From Chitinivibrionales bacterium (GTDB lineage Bacteria > Fibrobacterota > Chitinivibrionia > Chitinivibrionales > WJKA01), in NCBI GenBank assembly GCA_014728295.1, contig WJLW01000080.1, positions 1 to 53,336 on the forward strand: a stretch of DNA of 53,336 nucleotides, read 5' to 3'. The position numbers were made by a program, and so were the translations under genes. Below the pieces are notes generated by a model that saw only the letters and a program-made list of their open reading frames with translations, was not told the DNA's origin and did not search any database. Shown one piece after another: positions 9,801 through 17,544 of this stretch. Numbering within the stretch: position 1 is the stretch's first letter; the number at the start of each line of letters is the position of its first letter.

Positions 9801-10735
9801 GTGATTTTATATCTGTTATTGTCGCGTCCCACCGCCCCGAGTATATTGCCGGTTGTGTCGAGTCGCTCAGAATCGCCCGCAAGGCCTGTCCTCACAGTGA
9901 GATCATTGTCGTGGCGGACTACCAAATCCAAGCATGGGCCGGGCGTTTTCCGGATGCATTCTGGGTATATCACAACCACCGCGGAATACCCCATAAGCGC
10001 AATGCCGGCGTGGCCCGCGCACAAGGAAATTATATCGCCTTTGTTGATGATGATTGCCGCCCCGCAGAGCACTGGCTCATCCATGCATTGCGGTACTTCG
10101 GGCGCCATCCCGACTGCGCCGGAGTAGAAGGTAAAACCTCAATCGAAAACACGGCTTGCGGATCGCCTATGTATACGCAGTTCAAGCGTCTTGAAAAGCG
10201 AGGCTACCGCACTAACAATATCGTATATCGCAAGCAGGTGTTTTATGAAGCAGGAGGATTTGATGAGCGTTTTGTCTACCAGCGGGAAGATATCGATCTG
10301 GCTTTTCGAATACTTGATCTGGGATACCGGATTGATTATTGTGAGCACATGCATATCGAACACGCTTTTCGCGCCGATGATTCATGGGACCTGCTGAAAA
10401 ACTGCTGGAATCGCCGTTTTGATCCCCTGCTTTACCAAAAGCACCCGCGGCGAAGCAGAGATCATTTTCGATCTCCGTGGACGCCGAGTTTACTGACATT
10501 AGGGCTGGGGGATCTTGCAGCCATAAGCCTGTGCCTGCTGCGCGGGAAATCTACAGCCGCAACAGGCTGTCTGCTCAACGGGCTTGTGCACATTGTCGTT
10601 TCGCAGCGCCACAGCAGGCGGATGTCGGCCGGGTCACGGATGTTGTCACTGCTGGAATTCGGCCTTGCACCTGTTGTTCTTGCCCTTGCTCTGGCACACG
10701 GCAGTGTTCGATTCCGCAAGCTGTTGCTGATATAA
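9791..10735 (+). CDS. GT2-type glycosyltransferase
   Basis: 314 residues; the ATG lies inside the end of the preceding gene. FISVIVASHRPEYIAGC starts the GT-A fold. IPHKRNAGVARAQGNYIAFVDDDCRP gives the DxD site and QREDIDLAFRILDLG the acceptor/catalytic ED motif. The last ~110 residues carry two or three hydrophobic stretches (LGLGDLAAISLCLL; FGLAPVVLALALA), suggesting membrane association, as in rhamnosyltransferase-like GT2 proteins. Confidence 0.83.
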   Translation: MSLSDFISVIVASHRPEYIAGCVESLRIARKACPHSEIIVVADYQIQAWAGRFPDAFWVYHNHRGIPHKRNAGVARAQGNYIAFVDDDCRPAEHWLIHALRYFGRHPDCAGVEGKTSIENTACGSPMYTQFKRLEKRGYRTNNIVYRKQVFYEAGGFDERFVYQREDIDLAFRILDLGYRIDYCEHMHIEHAFRADDSWDLLKNCWNRRFDPLLYQKHPRRSRDHFRSPWTPSLLTLGLGDLAAISLCLLRGKSTAATGCLLNGLVHIVVSQRHSRRMSAGSRMLSLLEFGLAPVVLALALAHGSVRFRKLLLI

Positions 10736-10763
10736 TCACCATACCAGCCGAAAGGACATAACC

Positions 10764-11795
10764 ATCAAAATCGCTTTCTGCACAAAACTGCTTCCATCCG
10801 ACAGACCCTGCGGCGTTTCCTGTCAGGTGCACCGGCTGGCAAATGCACTGGTTGAAGCGGGGCATAACCTGACCTGCTATACATTCAGTCCCCGGCCTGA
10901 TGATGCCGTCTACGAGCATGTGCAGTTGCACTACCGGACTCACTTCACGGTGCTCAGAAAGTTTATTCCCGCCGTTGCTTTTGCACGCCTGAACCTTGAC
11001 TCATACGACATCATTCATTTTCATGGCGATGATTATCTGGCGCAGGGCAGAGCAAATCGCTTTCGCACCTTTTACGGATCGGCATTGTTTGAGGCCCTGC
11101 ATGCTCACCGTTGGAAAAAGCTGGTGTATCAGGCGCTCTTCTACCTTCTTGAGTGGGCGTCGCTGTTGCACGGAGGGCACAGAATCGGTATATCCAAAGC
11201 AACCCGTAGGGCATTGCCGTTTATTCACACGGTTATACCGTGTGGCGTACCCACGCCAGCTTATACGCCGGGATTACGCAAAACAGAGCAGCCGTCAATC
11301 CTGTTTATCGGCGATCTGCACAGCCGCAAACGAGGCATTGATGTTATCGCCGCATTCGAAGCGCTGCGGCAGAGGAAAATGTCCGATTGCACACTGACCA
11401 TAATCGGCCCAGAAACCGTTTCGGGAAAAAACATCACCTCGTTGCAGTGGATATCGAAGCAGGAAATTATCGATGAGTACCGGCAGGCATGGGTCTATTG
11501 CATGGCAAGCTCATACGAAGGTTTTGGCGTCCCCGTGCTGGAAGCCATGGCATGCGGTACCGCGGTTGTTGCCGTGCGCAATGCCGGTGTTGGTGAAATA
11601 ATCACGCACAAGTACAACGGCCTGCTTTGTTCACAGCCACAATTGTATACTAGCCTGTATCAGGCACTCAATAACGAGGCTTTGAGAAAACGCCTGGTGG
11701 CCAATGGATTAAGTACGGCTGCAAAGTTTACCAGTGCGCGGATGGCCGCGCAGTATGAACGTATTTATCGCCTGCACACCGGAAAGTGGCAATGA
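10764..11795 (+). CDS. GT4 family glycosyltransferase with an apparent ATC start
   Basis: 343 residues if read from ATC at 10764. The frame is open from 10731 but contains no ATG, GTG or TTG until the GTG at 10827, which lies ~20 codons inside the expected fold. Starting at ATC gives M/I-KIAFCTKLLPSDRPCGVSCQVHRLANAL, the classic GT-B N-terminus, and AAAGGA at 10751-10756 sits 7 bases upstream. An ATA at 10758 is an alternative. The C-terminal half has SYEGFGVPVLEAMACGTAVVA with a complete E-x7-E motif. It ends overlapping the polymerase-like gene (ATGA). Enzyme family is secure; the start codon is an inference. Confidence 0.82.
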   Translation: MKIAFCTKLLPSDRPCGVSCQVHRLANALVEAGHNLTCYTFSPRPDDAVYEHVQLHYRTHFTVLRKFIPAVAFARLNLDSYDIIHFHGDDYLAQGRANRFRTFYGSALFEALHAHRWKKLVYQALFYLLEWASLLHGGHRIGISKATRRALPFIHTVIPCGVPTPAYTPGLRKTEQPSILFIGDLHSRKRGIDVIAAFEALRQRKMSDCTLTIIGPETVSGKNITSLQWISKQEIIDEYRQAWVYCMASSYEGFGVPVLEAMACGTAVVAVRNAGVGEIITHKYNGLLCSQPQLYTSLYQALNNEALRKRLVANGLSTAAKFTSARMAAQYERIYRLHTGKWQ

Positions 11796-13282
11796 ACCGC
11801 AAGATCTCGGCAGTTCTGGCAGTTATCGGGATACTGCTGGCGGGTCATTTCCTGGCCTACAAAATGTTTGCAATCCCTTCGCAGATCGAGCTGGTCGGAT
11901 TGCTGGGCCTTGCGCTGTTTTTGCCGGTACTTCGTTTTCCGATCGTCGGCATATATGCCGTATTTTTAGTCAGTCCATTCGTTCCGTATATCAGACGTCT
12001 GTATTACCTGGTTGCTGATCGCCCCGAACTTGATCCTCTGATCGTAACCAGCGAGTTGATTCTGGGAATCATTTTAATCAGTCTCTACTTTGAATTCAAA
12101 GAGCAGCGCGACAGGTTAAAAAATGTCAGGCTGTATACGGGGATCATCATTTTTTATTTCATTTTCGTAACGCTGCGCGTTTTCGTATTCAATTTCATCC
12201 CACGCGCAGAAAGTATCGCCAGATACAAATTTTACGGTCCACCCGTACTGATTTTTTTCATAGGTATTCTTTTTGCAGGCCAGCTCAAGCACCTTAAAGC
12301 AATCTGGGGCATCACCATTGCCGGCGGCACTCTTGCGGCACTGTACGGATTCAAACAGCTTTACCTGGGTTACTCCGCGTCGGAGCGAATCTGGTTTACG
12401 TCAATACGCTTTACCACGCTTTTTATCGAAGGTATCGTACGTCCCTTTTCTTTTTTAAAAGCGCCGGTTGCCTTTGCCGATTACATACAGCTTGCCCTCA
12501 TTGCAATTCTCATGTGGTGGCAATGGGGAGCAAAAACGAGCAAAATCTTCATTATCGCCGCGACCCCGTTGCTCATTAACGCCATACTGATCACCTCGGT
12601 TCGCTCGAGCTGGATCGGCGTTATGGCTACGGCCGCATTCTGGTTTTTTTTCGTCAACATACGCGGCGCCCGCAAGCGCATTGCCGTGCTGGTTACCGTT
12701 TGTCTGGCATACGTTGCTCTTGACTGGCTCTCCGGCATGCTTGGTTCCGGAGGATTGGATATAGGATCGACCATGTCCATGATGGGCGGGCAGTTTCAGA
12801 AGCAGGAATATATGGAATTGCTGGTTGCCAATCGCACATCAGCAATCAGCAATCCGTTTGAAGAGTATTCGTTTATGTCAAGGATTACCCTCTGGCGCGA
12901 AATACTCATGCTCTCAAGCGATCCGATAATGGCACTCATGGGCAGAGGCACCGGCGCGTTCAAGGCGGACTCACTCTATTTTACTTATCTTGCGGAGTTT
13001 GGGTACCCCGGGCTTTTTCTGATGATTTTCATTCTGGTGCTGTTTATCCTTAAAGGCCTTGAGATGATCGATCATGCCCCCGGCCGGGAATATGCCGTTC
13101 TGGCAAAAGGCATTACCGTCATGAATCTGGTATTTGCGCTTGTCAGCATTACCGGAACGCATATTCATAATTTTCCGGGGGACTATTATTTCTGGTTCTG
13201 GAACGGCGTGCTGATCGGCATTGCCGCTTTTGTGGGCAAGCCGGGCGAATACCAGCAAGCATTGGTGCAACAACCGTCATGA
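11792..13282 (+). CDS. O-antigen ligase/polymerase-like multispanning membrane protein
   Basis: 496 residues with roughly 10-12 predicted TM helices. A long non-membrane loop around residues 315-375 contains FMSRITLWREILMLSSDPIMALMGRGTG, resembling the Wzy_C/WaaL periplasmic loop, in which Arg and His residues matter in characterised members. TSVRSSWIGV just before a TM also fits the family. Start at the ATG at 11792, overlapping the upstream stop. In this operon it is the only candidate for polymerising or ligating the glycan made by the neighbouring transferases. Whether it is a polymerase or a ligase cannot be told from sequence. Confidence 0.78.
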   Translation: MNRKISAVLAVIGILLAGHFLAYKMFAIPSQIELVGLLGLALFLPVLRFPIVGIYAVFLVSPFVPYIRRLYYLVADRPELDPLIVTSELILGIILISLYFEFKEQRDRLKNVRLYTGIIIFYFIFVTLRVFVFNFIPRAESIARYKFYGPPVLIFFIGILFAGQLKHLKAIWGITIAGGTLAALYGFKQLYLGYSASERIWFTSIRFTTLFIEGIVRPFSFLKAPVAFADYIQLALIAILMWWQWGAKTSKIFIIAATPLLINAILITSVRSSWIGVMATAAFWFFFVNIRGARKRIAVLVTVCLAYVALDWLSGMLGSGGLDIGSTMSMMGGQFQKQEYMELLVANRTSAISNPFEEYSFMSRITLWREILMLSSDPIMALMGRGTGAFKADSLYFTYLAEFGYPGLFLMIFILVLFILKGLEMIDHAPGREYAVLAKGITVMNLVFALVSITGTHIHNFPGDYYFWFWNGVLIGIAAFVGKPGEYQQALVQQPS

Positions 13283-14334
13283 AACTACTGCTTACCATAG
13301 ATTTTCCGCCCGAATACGGGGGGATGCAAAAGTATCTTGCCGCAATAGTAAAGCACACCTTCGCTCCGGGCGATCGCGTGCTGGCAGGCGCGGCGCGATC
13401 TCATCACCAATGGCAATTTGAAACGGGGGCTGTCGTGGAGTATGTCTCGACGCCGCTGTCGCTTTTCAATAAGAAGCTGTCCCTGATTCCGCTACTGATA
13501 CGCGCCTATTGCCTAGCCGCCGGGAGCCCGGAGGTGGAGCTGGAGTGCGGCAATATCTGGGCGGGATGCGTTGGGCGGCTTCTGTCACCGGCAACGCGAC
13601 GACCCTATCGCGTCTTCACCTATGCAACCGAGCTGGTGGCCCTGCGGCGTCCGGGCCTGAAAAGCCTGTTGCTGAAACAGGTCCTCATCGGCGCGCACTC
13701 CATTTATGTTCTGGGCGAGTATACCCGAAAGCTTCTGCTCGAGCTGGGAATAGATAAACCGCTTCATGTGTGCCCTCCCCGACTCGACACCTCGGAGTTC
13801 CCCAAGGTCGCAACCAGATCTGCTGATGACAATACCATCAGGCTGCTCTGTGTTGGGAGACTGGTTAAACACAAAGGACACTCTCTTCTGATCGATGCAT
13901 TGGCAAAGCTGCCCTCGGATGCAACCATCTCAACCATCATTGCAGGAGAAGGGCCGGAACGGAAATTACTGGAACGTCAGAGATCGGATCTGCATCTGGA
14001 GGATCGTCTCAGGCTGTTCGGAAGATTGACGAACGCGCAACTCACCGAACTCTATCAAAGCAGCGATATATTCGTGTTTCCTTCCCTGGAGGCAGCGCAG
14101 GGCGCCGAGGGCTTTGGCATTGTGCTGCTTGAGGCAATGTACTACCGCCTGCCGATAATTGCATCGCGTGCCGGCGGCATTGTCGAGGTCGTCGAGGGAT
14201 GTGCCGAGCTGGTACTGCCCGGCGACGCGGATGCGCTCTGCGACGCACTTCTCAGAGTATGCAGGGACCCCGGCCTGCGCAGGCGCATGATTGAAAATGG
14301 CACGCGGAGGCTATACGAGCGATATGTCTGGTAA
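13279..14334 (+). CDS. GT4 family glycosyltransferase (PimB/WcaL-like)
   Basis: 351 residues; ATGA overlap with the polymerase-like gene. N-terminal MKLLLTIDFPPEYGGMQKYL is the hallmark GGxxxY/H donor-side loop of GT4 enzymes. RLLCVGRLVKHKGHSLLIDAL opens the C-terminal domain, and GAEGFGIVLLEAMYYRLPIIAS has the full E-x7-E motif. Closest in style to mannosyltransferases such as PimB, but the donor is unproven. The sequence ends soon after the conserved RLYERY helix. Confidence 0.86.
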   Translation: MKLLLTIDFPPEYGGMQKYLAAIVKHTFAPGDRVLAGAARSHHQWQFETGAVVEYVSTPLSLFNKKLSLIPLLIRAYCLAAGSPEVELECGNIWAGCVGRLLSPATRRPYRVFTYATELVALRRPGLKSLLLKQVLIGAHSIYVLGEYTRKLLLELGIDKPLHVCPPRLDTSEFPKVATRSADDNTIRLLCVGRLVKHKGHSLLIDALAKLPSDATISTIIAGEGPERKLLERQRSDLHLEDRLRLFGRLTNAQLTELYQSSDIFVFPSLEAAQGAEGFGIVLLEAMYYRLPIIASRAGGIVEVVEGCAELVLPGDADALCDALLRVCRDPGLRRRMIENGTRRLYERYVW

Positions 14335-15493
14335 TGCAAAACCGGTGCTGGTCTTTCTCAATCACTGGGCAGCCCAGCTTGGCGGTGCGGAGTACTCCCT
14401 TATCGACCTGCTGAGCTGCGCCGCCGAACGTGCGCAATGTCACCTGTTTACAACCGAACACGGGCCCCTCGTTGACAAAGCGCAACAGTGCGGCGTACAC
14501 TGCCACGTGGACGTGGTGAAGCATTCAATCAAGCAGGTAAAGCGCGACCACCTGATACTCACCGCATTGCGATCCTGGCGCGGTATGGCGGCCTATTGCA
14601 GCTACGTGTTCAGGTTGCGCCGAGAGCTTCGCCACCTTCGGCCCGCTTGCGTCTACGCCAATGTTCCCAAATCGCATTTTGCGCTGACCATCATACGCTG
14701 GAGCGGTTTGCGGCTGCGCAGCCTGTTTCATGTCAGGGAAATTTTCCGGCAGGCGTCACTGAGTCTCACGCTGTACAAACTGCTGTATCCGCGCAGCTTA
14801 ACGCGCACAATTGCGATTTCGCGCGCGGTCTATGCAGCATTGCCCCGGTGCATGCAAAAAAAAGCATGCGTTGTTTACAACGGCGTTGCGATCCCGAAAA
14901 CGGTTCGGCATCAAACAACATGGTCACTCATCTCATTTGTCTACCTGGGCAGGATCGTTCCCTGGAAGGGCTGCACAACGCTGATCGAAGCATTCCAGTA
15001 TGTCAGGCAATCACCCGACAGCCCGGATTGCACCCTCACGCTCATCGGCGACACGATTTACTGGCCCGCAACCTACCGCACTGCACTTCAGGCAATGATT
15101 AACGGGGGAAGGCTCCAAGATTGCTGTTTTGTGAGGGACGGCACTTCTCTGGTGCAGGAAGAGCTGCAGCGTCATCACGCCTTTTGTATCGCTTCCGACA
15201 ACGAACCGTTCGGTCGCGTCGTTGCCGAATCGATGGCGTGCGGACTGCCGACAATCGCTTTTGACAATGGGGCCATGCCCGAGCTGGTCGATAACGGACA
15301 GACGGGGATACTGGTCAAGCCGGGCGATTCAATCAAATTCGGTAAGGCGATGCTTGAGCTGGCACAAAAACCGGAGCGAATTCGGCTAATGGGAGAGCAG
15401 GCACGCCGACGCGCCGCACGCCTCTATAATGCAGCTAACCAAGTGCCGCAGATCTACGCAGAAATTGAAAATTTAGGCAGGGATACATTATAA
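14324..15493 (+). CDS. GT4 family glycosyltransferase
   Basis: 389 residues from the ATG at 14324, overlapping the preceding gene by 11 bases; GGAGG lies at 14306-14310. N-terminus VLVFLNHWAAQLGGAEYSLIDL carries the GGAExxL loop, and FVYLGRIVPWKGCTTLIEAF starts the nucleotide half. NEPFGRVVAESMACGLPTIAF has the E-x7-E motif. Last gene of the exopolysaccharide operon. Its TAA stop and the TAA of the convergent neighbour share the palindrome TTATAA (15488-15493). Confidence 0.87.
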   Translation: MSGNAKPVLVFLNHWAAQLGGAEYSLIDLLSCAAERAQCHLFTTEHGPLVDKAQQCGVHCHVDVVKHSIKQVKRDHLILTALRSWRGMAAYCSYVFRLRRELRHLRPACVYANVPKSHFALTIIRWSGLRLRSLFHVREIFRQASLSLTLYKLLYPRSLTRTIAISRAVYAALPRCMQKKACVVYNGVAIPKTVRHQTTWSLISFVYLGRIVPWKGCTTLIEAFQYVRQSPDSPDCTLTLIGDTIYWPATYRTALQAMINGGRLQDCCFVRDGTSLVQEELQRHHAFCIASDNEPFGRVVAESMACGLPTIAFDNGAMPELVDNGQTGILVKPGDSIKFGKAMLELAQKPERIRLMGEQARRRAARLYNAANQVPQIYAEIENLGRDTL

Positions 15494-16306
15494 CACAAGC
15501 TGAAAGATTGCGAAAAGGGCAGCGGCAAGTGCTGCTATCACCGCCGAGAGAATGGCAAATACTTTTGCACTGCTCTTTCTGGCCGACTCCCAGCTAGCGC
15601 CGGCCTCGCCTTCACCCGGCGCAGGCGCCTCCCTGGTGTCCGTCTCGCCGGCCGCATCATTGAGTTCGGGTGCTGGCGGCGGATCTCGAGGCGGCGGCAT
15701 ACGTTTGGTGTCCGCGTCCCGTACCGCCGCTTCTTCGGGTGCAGGATCCTCTGCTGGTGCTGTAATAGCCTGCACAGCGCCGGCAGCGTCCTTCGCGTCC
15801 AGTTCCGGTGTCACTGCGGCTGCAGGCTCCTCTGTTGCCTCACTTGACTCCTGCATAATTCGGCGAACTGTGGAAATCGTCAACGGCATGGTTTTTTCAA
15901 ATTCGGAGCCGAACATTGTTGTTTCATCAGCAAACTCCGGTTCGGCAGCATCCGCGTTATCATCGGATATCTGCTCTTGCCGTATTGGCTTTTGCGGTCC
16001 GGGTGGCGAGTCTGTTTCGCAAACGCCCGTATCACTTTCATGTGCGGCCGTATCCCGGGAAGCTGCTGCAGCAACGGGCTGAGGCTGTTCGTTTTGACCC
16101 TGTTCGTTTTGACCCTGTTCGTTTCCTAAGCTCAGCGCCTGGTCGACGGAAAGCCATTTGCGGTTGATCAGCACCTGTCCCCGTTCAAGGTGAGAGAAAA
16201 ATTCACGCTCCATTGCAACTTTGCGGGCAATAGGCACCCATCTGCCCTTTTCATCGAGTACCAGACCATTAAGCACCTTGTGTTCGATCTCTTTCATCTT
16301 ATCCAT
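15488..16306 (-). CDS. Acidic, Pro/Ala-rich protein with C-terminal membrane anchor, unknown function
   Basis: 272 residues, not recognised. The N-terminal ~60 residues look folded (VLDEKGRWVPIARKVAMEREF, QVLINRKWLSVDQAL). A Gln/Asn/Glu repeat follows (NEQGQ x2.5), then ~150 residues of low-complexity acidic/Pro/Ala sequence, and a single C-terminal TM (AKVFAILSAVIAALAAALFAIF). A short piece, ETTMFGSEFEKTMPLTI, contains Thr-rich stretches of the sort used as FHA-binding phosphosites; that reading is speculative. It is the last gene of a three-gene minus-strand operon, 17 bases after the TPR membrane protein. A tail-anchored topology with the bulk in the cytoplasm is the simplest model. Confidence 0.65.
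   Translation of the reverse strand: MDKMKEIEHKVLNGLVLDEKGRWVPIARKVAMEREFFSHLERGQVLINRKWLSVDQALSLGNEQGQNEQGQNEQPQPVAAAASRDTAAHESDTGVCETDSPPGPQKPIRQEQISDDNADAAEPEFADETTMFGSEFEKTMPLTISTVRRIMQESSEATEEPAAAVTPELDAKDAAGAVQAITAPAEDPAPEEAAVRDADTKRMPPPRDPPPAPELNDAAGETDTREAPAPGEGEAGASWESARKSSAKVFAILSAVIAALAAALFAIFQLVL
16085..16125. repeat. 15-bp tandem repeat (about 2.7 copies) inside a CDS
   Basis: Unit CTGTTCGTTTTGACC at 16085-16099 and 16100-16114, with a partial third copy to 16124. In the minus-strand gene it encodes NEQGQ repeats. In-frame repeats of this kind can change copy number by slippage. Confidence 0.85.
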
Positions 16307-16323
16307 AGCGTATGAGCCGGCTT

Positions 16324-17061
16324 TTAGAAAAATGATATGCTGTCTTGGTTTACAATAAGAGGTTGTTCACCGGAAGGATTTCTGCGGGGAGCACTGCGCT
16401 TGCGCGTCGGCCTTTTTTTGCGTCGAGCCGGTGTGGCTTTCTGCTGTTGTGGGTGCGAGCTTTTTTTAAGAGAGCTTTCAGCCGAGATTCTGTTCTCGAA
16501 TTGCTCGCGTTCCTGCCGTATAGCGGCAAGCGCTGTTTCGGGAACAAACTTTTGAGGGTAGAGGCCCTTGAATTGTTCGTATTCGGCCAAGGCTTGCGCA
16601 TAGTCGTTCCGGAGACGATATATCTCAGCCGAAATAGCGTAGGGTGCGATATTACCTTTGAGATCGAGTTTCAGTTGCTGCAAATCCTGCAACGCTTCAT
16701 CGGTGTTGCCGGAGACCATTTTGCTGACGGCAACGCCAATGCGGGCACTACTTTCATTCAACGTGTTGACGTCACGAAAATGAAGATAGATCGCTGAGGC
16801 AGAAACAAGCAGGGCTATGCAGCCGATTACCAGCAAAACAATACCAAGGGCTTTGGGCGCACCGGAGGGCTTCCGGCTCATGCGCTGCAAAGCAGAATTG
16901 GCATCGATTTTCTGAAGCTGAATTGCAGCATAACCGCACTCATTCGAATGCTCAAATTCTGTAATCAGGGTCTGGTAGATATCACACGCTTCAGCAATGT
17001 TGTTTTCAATATACTGGAGACGATAGGCTTTTTCGTAAAGCTCAAGGGGGGAGTTTGCCAT
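16324..17061 (-). CDS. TPR-like single-pass membrane protein, unknown function
   Basis: 245 residues from the ATG at 17061, with GAGG about 10 bases upstream. The N-terminal ~65 residues form a TPR-like helical pair (SPLELYEKAYRLQYIENNIAEACDIYQTLI...). A TM helix follows (ALGIVLLVIGCIALLVSASAIYL, ~75-97), then a second helical-repeat region in which DYAQALAEYEQFKGLYP is a clear TPR motif. The tail is strongly basic (about 15 Lys/Arg in 25 residues), then a hydrophobic end. Such proteins usually scaffold complexes at the membrane. It is flanked within its operon by a Cys-rich small protein and a tail-anchored acidic protein. Confidence 0.68.
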   Translation of the reverse strand: MANSPLELYEKAYRLQYIENNIAEACDIYQTLITEFEHSNECGYAAIQLQKIDANSALQRMSRKPSGAPKALGIVLLVIGCIALLVSASAIYLHFRDVNTLNESSARIGVAVSKMVSGNTDEALQDLQQLKLDLKGNIAPYAISAEIYRLRNDYAQALAEYEQFKGLYPQKFVPETALAAIRQEREQFENRISAESSLKKSSHPQQQKATPARRKKRPTRKRSAPRRNPSGEQPLIVNQDSISFF

Positions 17062-17076
17062 CCGCACCAACCTCGA

Positions 17077-17418
17077 TTACAATTTCCGTTTCACGTTTTT
17101 CAGCAGCGATTTGATCTGTTTTTTGGACATCGAGCGGCTCTCATTGGCAGGAACCGGTTGATACTTGTCACAATACAGCCGCTCATCCCCCCCGAAAGAG
17201 GCTGCTCCGTTTGTGGAGCCGGTGCGCTTTTTGCGAAACTCCGGACATTTTGGCTTGAACTTGCAGTTGAAACAGGAGGCTTCCTGTGCGCGCCTGGTCT
17301 GAGAGAAACCTTTTTTTTCAAGGTCTCTGTCCCTTCTCTGAAAGCTGTCGGCAGTGGCCATGCGCCTGTTTTTTTCAACAAAGGAATCATGGTCAACGGC
17401 AATCTTTACTGAACCCAT
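17077..17418 (-). CDS. Small Cys-motif protein, unknown function
   Basis: 113 residues. The central segment CFNCKFKPKC gives C-x2-C-x5-C. A fourth Cys sits ~25 residues later in GGDERLYCDKYQP, a pattern that could bind one zinc or an Fe-S cluster. The C-terminal tail is Lys-rich and helical. First gene of the minus-strand operon; its stop lies 15 bases before the TPR protein's ATG. I do not recognise a named family. Confidence 0.65.
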   Translation of the reverse strand: MGSVKIAVDHDSFVEKNRRMATADSFQRRDRDLEKKGFSQTRRAQEASCFNCKFKPKCPEFRKKRTGSTNGAASFGGDERLYCDKYQPVPANESRSMSKKQIKSLLKNVKRKL

Positions 17419-17544
17419 ATTGAATCCTTCATGTCAATTAATTTTGGTATTTGTTGACTGATAGAAGAGCACGGTTTACGTAAAATATATATTGTGGTGC
17501 CCGTGTTGGTAGAGCGATCTGCGTGAAAGAATGGCACGCGTATG

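Noticed and set aside
15552..16082. Ser/Ala/Gly-rich 176-codon plus-strand ORF
   Set aside because: It is the complement of the low-complexity part of the minus-strand acidic protein, which has operon context and a proper TM anchor.
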